Source: Dehalococcoidia bacterium
GTDB lineage: Bacteria > Chloroflexota > Dehalococcoidia > Bin125
NCBI GenBank assembly: GCA_022828105.1
Contig: JAJEJC010000009.1
Location: 62,001 to 126,000 of the forward strand
Direction: 5' to 3'
DNA: 64,000 nucleotides
Positions 61,183-64,000 of the stretch are shown in pieces (position 1 is the first letter of the stretch; each line of letters starts with the position of its first letter). Both the position numbers and the translations under genes were made by a program. The notes below the pieces were generated by a model. The model searched no databases. It saw only the letters and a list, made by a program, of their open reading frames with translations, and was not told the DNA's origin.

Positions 61183-62514
61183 ATGAGCGAGCAGACCGTC
61201 GCCGACGGCGCACAGCCGACCAACCGCACGATCTTCACGGCGGACAATCTCCCCGTGCTCCGCGGGATCGACTCCGAGACTGTCGATCTGATCTACCTCG
61301 ATCCTCCTTTCAACACGGGCAAGCAGTGGCACGCGCCGATCGGCTCGGACGCCGAGGGCGCCTCGTTCAACGACATCTGGGCCTGGGACGACGTGGCCGA
61401 AGCCGAAGGCGAGACGCTGGCGACGAGCGTGAAGCGCCAGTGGGTGAACGACTTGCGAATCGAGTCGCCAGTCCGTGCAGTGGTGGAGACTGCTGAGTAC
61501 ACCGCTGGTGAGGAAATGGGCGCTTATCTCGCGTTCATGGCGATGCGGCTGGTAGAGATGCAGAGAGTACTAAAGCCGCTTGGCACGATTTATCTGCACT
61601 GTGATCCGACCGCGGGTCACTACTTGAAACTTCTGATGGACGGCATCTTCGGCAGATCGAACTACCGAAATGAGATCGTCTGGGGGTATCCCGCGAGTCC
61701 TTCGGCGGCCACTCGACAGTTCCCCCAGAAGCACGACACAATTCTGCGGTACTCGAAGAGCAATCAGTGGGTCTTCAATGCAGAAGACGTTCGTGTTCCC
61801 TATGCAGAGAGCAGCATGGAGCGGGTCGAATATCCAGCGAACGCGTCAACAGTGATGCATGGCACTGAAATCAAACTCCAGAGCGGTGGGAAGTTGCCAC
61901 CCTCTGTCTGGACTGACATTCAGCAGTCCTATCGCTACAGAAAACAACACACCGGCTATCCCACGCAGAAGCCCTTGGCTCTACTGGAGCGGATCATCGC
62001 GGCCAGCAGTAATCCGGGGGATGTCGTGCTGGATCCCTTCTGTGGGTGTGCCACTGCTTGTGTCGCCGCCGAGAAACTGGGGCGGCGTTGGATCGGCATC
62101 GATGTTTCCGAACTCGCCATCCTTTTGTGCGATGAGCGCATTCGCAAGATTCAGAATGAAACCGGGCAGGTCGAGTTCGGCATTCCGTTCCACGACCCTA
62201 TCCAAAGGACCGACTCCCCGAAGCGCAGCGACTCGCTAGCGCTCATCGACGAAATGCCGATTGACCTTGGCTTGAGCAAAGATGCCGTGAAGCAACGCCT
62301 GTACGGCCAGCAGATGGGCGACTGCAACGGGTGTCAGCGACACTTCACCCCAGAGTTCGCTGACCTGTTGGACCTCGACCACATCAAGCCCAGGTCCAAG
62401 GGAGGCCTTGACACCTGGAACAACGTGCAGTTTCTCTGCCGCACCTGCAACGTGCGCAAGGGGTCGGGGACGATGGCCCAGCTTCGCAAACGTATCCAGC
62501 AGGATGTTGCCTGA
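61183..62514 (+). CDS. DNA methyltransferase fused to HNH nuclease domain (copy 2)
   Basis: The 443-residue protein has the same layout as the gene at 30148: methyltransferase motif IV LDPPFNTG (about 36-43) before motif I DPFCGCATACVAAE (about 283-296), with YPTQKPLALLERI before it, and a C-terminal HNH: CNGCQRHFTPEF ... LLDLDHIKPRSKGG ... FLCRTCNVRKGSG (about 384-425). Unlike the first copy it has no TIR neighbour and stands alone with a 500-bp upstream gap. Several middle regions (EEMGAYLAFMAMRLVEMQRV) parallel the first copy, so the two are diverged paralogs that may recognise different sites. Confidence 0.85.
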   Translation: MSEQTVADGAQPTNRTIFTADNLPVLRGIDSETVDLIYLDPPFNTGKQWHAPIGSDAEGASFNDIWAWDDVAEAEGETLATSVKRQWVNDLRIESPVRAVVETAEYTAGEEMGAYLAFMAMRLVEMQRVLKPLGTIYLHCDPTAGHYLKLLMDGIFGRSNYRNEIVWGYPASPSAATRQFPQKHDTILRYSKSNQWVFNAEDVRVPYAESSMERVEYPANASTVMHGTEIKLQSGGKLPPSVWTDIQQSYRYRKQHTGYPTQKPLALLERIIAASSNPGDVVLDPFCGCATACVAAEKLGRRWIGIDVSELAILLCDERIRKIQNETGQVEFGIPFHDPIQRTDSPKRSDSLALIDEMPIDLGLSKDAVKQRLYGQQMGDCNGCQRHFTPEFADLLDLDHIKPRSKGGLDTWNNVQFLCRTCNVRKGSGTMAQLRKRIQQDVA

Positions 62515-62527
62515 GCGAGCGGACCGG

Positions 62528-63694
62528 CTACCAGAACGGGGCTGCGGGTTTGAGGCCGAGCAGGACGCGGGCGGCAGCGGCGTAGTTGGATGCGCCGAGC
62601 ACGACGTGCTGGTTCATCGCGTGCATGTCGCGCAGCCGCCGACCGAGCGTGGAGCGCTCCGTGTACAGCGCGGTGGAGCCGGCGACCGAGTAGAGCTGCT
62701 CCATCACCTGCGCCGACTCGCGGTGGACGTGGGTGATCGCCAGACGAAGCTGGGCGCGCGTCAGCTCCGAGAGTTCGCCCGTCTCGCAGCACTCGCGCCA
62801 GGCGTCGTCGGCGGCCGCCAGCGCGTAGGCGCGACAGGAGGCGATGCGCGCGGCCGTCTCGCCCAGGGTGGCCTGCATCAGCGGATCGTCGCTCAGCGGG
62901 CCGCGCAGGGCGACGCGCTCGTGGGCAATCGACAGCACTTCCTCGTGCGCGCCCTGGGTCAGACCCAGCGGCACGCCCATGTGCTTGGGCAGCAGCCAGG
63001 ACAGATGGCTGAGCGGGTCGTCCAGCCCCGAGCGGCTCAGATCCCGCTCAGGCAGCACCCGCACGTCGGGGATGAAGAGGTCGACGGCCTCGGCGTCGTG
63101 ACTGCCCGTGCCGCACATCCCGGACGTGCGCCAGGTGTCATGCACGATCAGGTCGCTGGTGGGGACAACGAAGCGCACGATTTGCGCGGGCGTGAGGAGA
63201 CTACCGCCGTCGTCGACCAGCCGACACGAGAACTGCGCCCAGGTCGAGTGGGTGATGCCGCTCATGTACGGCCAGCGTCCATTCGCGATGTAGCCGCCTG
63301 CGACGCGACGCGCGGCGCCGGGAGGGAATGCGCCTCCGCACGAGGCCGCGTCGCGGTCCGCGAACATCTTGAGCGCCAGCTCGCGTTCCACGCCGCGCGA
63401 GACGAAGCCGCTGTCGCAACCGATCATCACGCACCAACCCGCCGACGCGTCGGCCTTGGCAATCTCGGCGATAAACATGATCTGGGTGACCGGATCGGCA
63501 GCGTGTCCGCCCAGCCATCGCGGCTGGATCAGGCGGAACGCGCCGACGCTCTTGAGCAAGTCGACGATGTGCTCCGGCAGTTGACGCTCCGCCTCGATTT
63601 CGTCGGCGGCTGCGCGAATCTGCGGAGCGATCGAGCGGGCGGCGTCGAGCAGGGCCTCGCGCTCCTCAAGCGTGGCGCCGTGGGTCTGACTCAT
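62528..63694 (-). CDS. Acyl-CoA dehydrogenase-fold flavoprotein, HsaA/HpaB-like
   Basis: The 388-residue protein has the ACAD-fold pattern: LPEHIVDLLKSVGAFRLIQP (about 43-62), GGYIANGRWPYMSGITHSTW (about 132-151), a motif of the HsaA-like flavin monooxygenase subgroup, and C-terminal helices (AAADDAWRECCETGELSELT). The catalytic base of true acyl-CoA dehydrogenases is not obvious, so a two-component flavin monooxygenase of a steroid- or phenol-like substrate is likelier. No partner flavin reductase is near. Confidence 0.75.
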   Translation of the reverse strand: MSQTHGATLEEREALLDAARSIAPQIRAAADEIEAERQLPEHIVDLLKSVGAFRLIQPRWLGGHAADPVTQIMFIAEIAKADASAGWCVMIGCDSGFVSRGVERELALKMFADRDAASCGGAFPPGAARRVAGGYIANGRWPYMSGITHSTWAQFSCRLVDDGGSLLTPAQIVRFVVPTSDLIVHDTWRTSGMCGTGSHDAEAVDLFIPDVRVLPERDLSRSGLDDPLSHLSWLLPKHMGVPLGLTQGAHEEVLSIAHERVALRGPLSDDPLMQATLGETAARIASCRAYALAAADDAWRECCETGELSELTRAQLRLAITHVHRESAQVMEQLYSVAGSTALYTERSTLGRRLRDMHAMNQHVVLGASNYAAAARVLLGLKPAAPFW

Positions 63695-63765
63695 CGGCCA
63701 CTCCTGCGTGATGCAGGGTAGTGTGAGCCGATAGCATAAGAGGGTAGCTGGGAGGCCGACGAGTC

Positions 63766-63996
63766 ATGGCGAAGCCAAAGATCGTGGATCCGCGACTGGA
63801 GTTGATCAACTTCGACGTCCTTGACATGGACAAGTTTCCACCGGTCGAGGAGTGGACTGAGGACGAGTTCGAGGAAGCGGGGTTGTTGACGCTGGCAGCG
63901 CTCTCGCAAGCGGAGATCGAGTCCGGCGAAGGACGGTACATTCCCGGCGAGGAAATCGAGGCCAAGCATGGCTTCAAGGTCGATGCGGCGGACTAA
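63766..63996 (+). CDS. Small acidic hypothetical protein, antitoxin-like
   Basis: The 76-residue protein (MAKPKIVDPRLELINFDVLD; PPVEEWTEDEFEEAGLLTL; GRYIPGEEIEAKHGFKVDAAD) is acidic and short. The GEEIEAKHGFKVD C-terminus resembles antitoxins of RelE/PIN pairs, whose toxin would lie beyond the window edge. The stop (63994-63996) is complete. Assignment is tentative. Confidence 0.45.
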   Translation: MAKPKIVDPRLELINFDVLDMDKFPPVEEWTEDEFEEAGLLTLAALSQAEIESGEGRYIPGEEIEAKHGFKVDAAD

Positions 63997-64000
63997 GCGC

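Overview
The window is GC-rich bacterial DNA (mostly G/C at third codon positions) with short intergenic gaps, many ATGA/TGATG gene overlaps and frequent GTG starts. The mix of a core ffh-rpsP-khpA-rimM cluster with many CaiB/BaiF CoA-transferases, Rieske oxygenases, SMP-30, ThuA, PaREP1 and NYN genes looks most like a Chloroflexota genome (SAR202/Dehalococcoidia-like, possibly a metagenome bin). That placement is inference; no marker here proves it.

Region 1 (1-15,340) is the right-hand part of an integrated mobile element. It has a conjugative coupling ATPase fragment, a replication-relaxation protein, three coupled small genes with HTH proteins, a Crp/Fnr regulator, decayed PIN toxin genes, a type ISP/IIG-like restriction-methylation enzyme, a DUF4365 nuclease gene split by an 840-bp IS5-family element, a higBA toxin-antitoxin pair and a large serine recombinase. 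The recombinase ORF runs into the 3' end of tRNA-Ala(CGC), the probable attachment site. The element's other end lies left of the window.

Region 2 (15.3-19.2 kb) is core: rimM, khpA, rpsP, ffh and gap, all on the minus strand. Region 3 (19.2-26.5 kb) is a lipid/sterol-like oxidation locus: an FAD oxidoreductase and a Rieske oxygenase diverge from a GPP34-cytochrome P450 fusion, followed by an RND/MMPL exporter. Region 4 (26.6-29.6 kb) holds a phosphotransferase, a methyltransferase and a lipoprotein binding protein.

Region 5 (29.7-33.7 kb) is a defence-like island ending at tRNA-Lys(UUU). Its centre is a DNA methyltransferase fused to an HNH nuclease, overlapping by 4 bp a TIR-domain gene; beside it are a DUF4160/DUF2442 pair and a PaREP1/HEPN-like gene. 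A second methyltransferase-HNH fusion stands alone at 61.2 kb.

Region 6 (33.8-64 kb) is metabolic: CoA-transferases, aldolase, an ECF sigma/anti-sigma pair coupled into the riboflavin genes (ribD-GNAT fusion, ribE, ribBA, ribH), two tandem AhpD/CMD-like genes with an in-frame UGA at a CxxU site plus SECIS-like hairpins (probable selenoproteins), hydrolase, enoyl-CoA hydratase, kinase/aminotransferase pair, amidase, a split HExxH peptidase, ThuA, CinA, Rieske, SMP-30 and an acyl-CoA dehydrogenase-like flavoenzyme. A palindromic REP-like repeat is scattered between genes at 18.1, 29.7 and 33.7 kb.

The two strongest leads are the tandem CxxU selenoproteins (44.8-47.0 kb) and the methyltransferase-HNH/TIR operon (30.1-32.5 kb); the GPP34-P450 fusion comes third.
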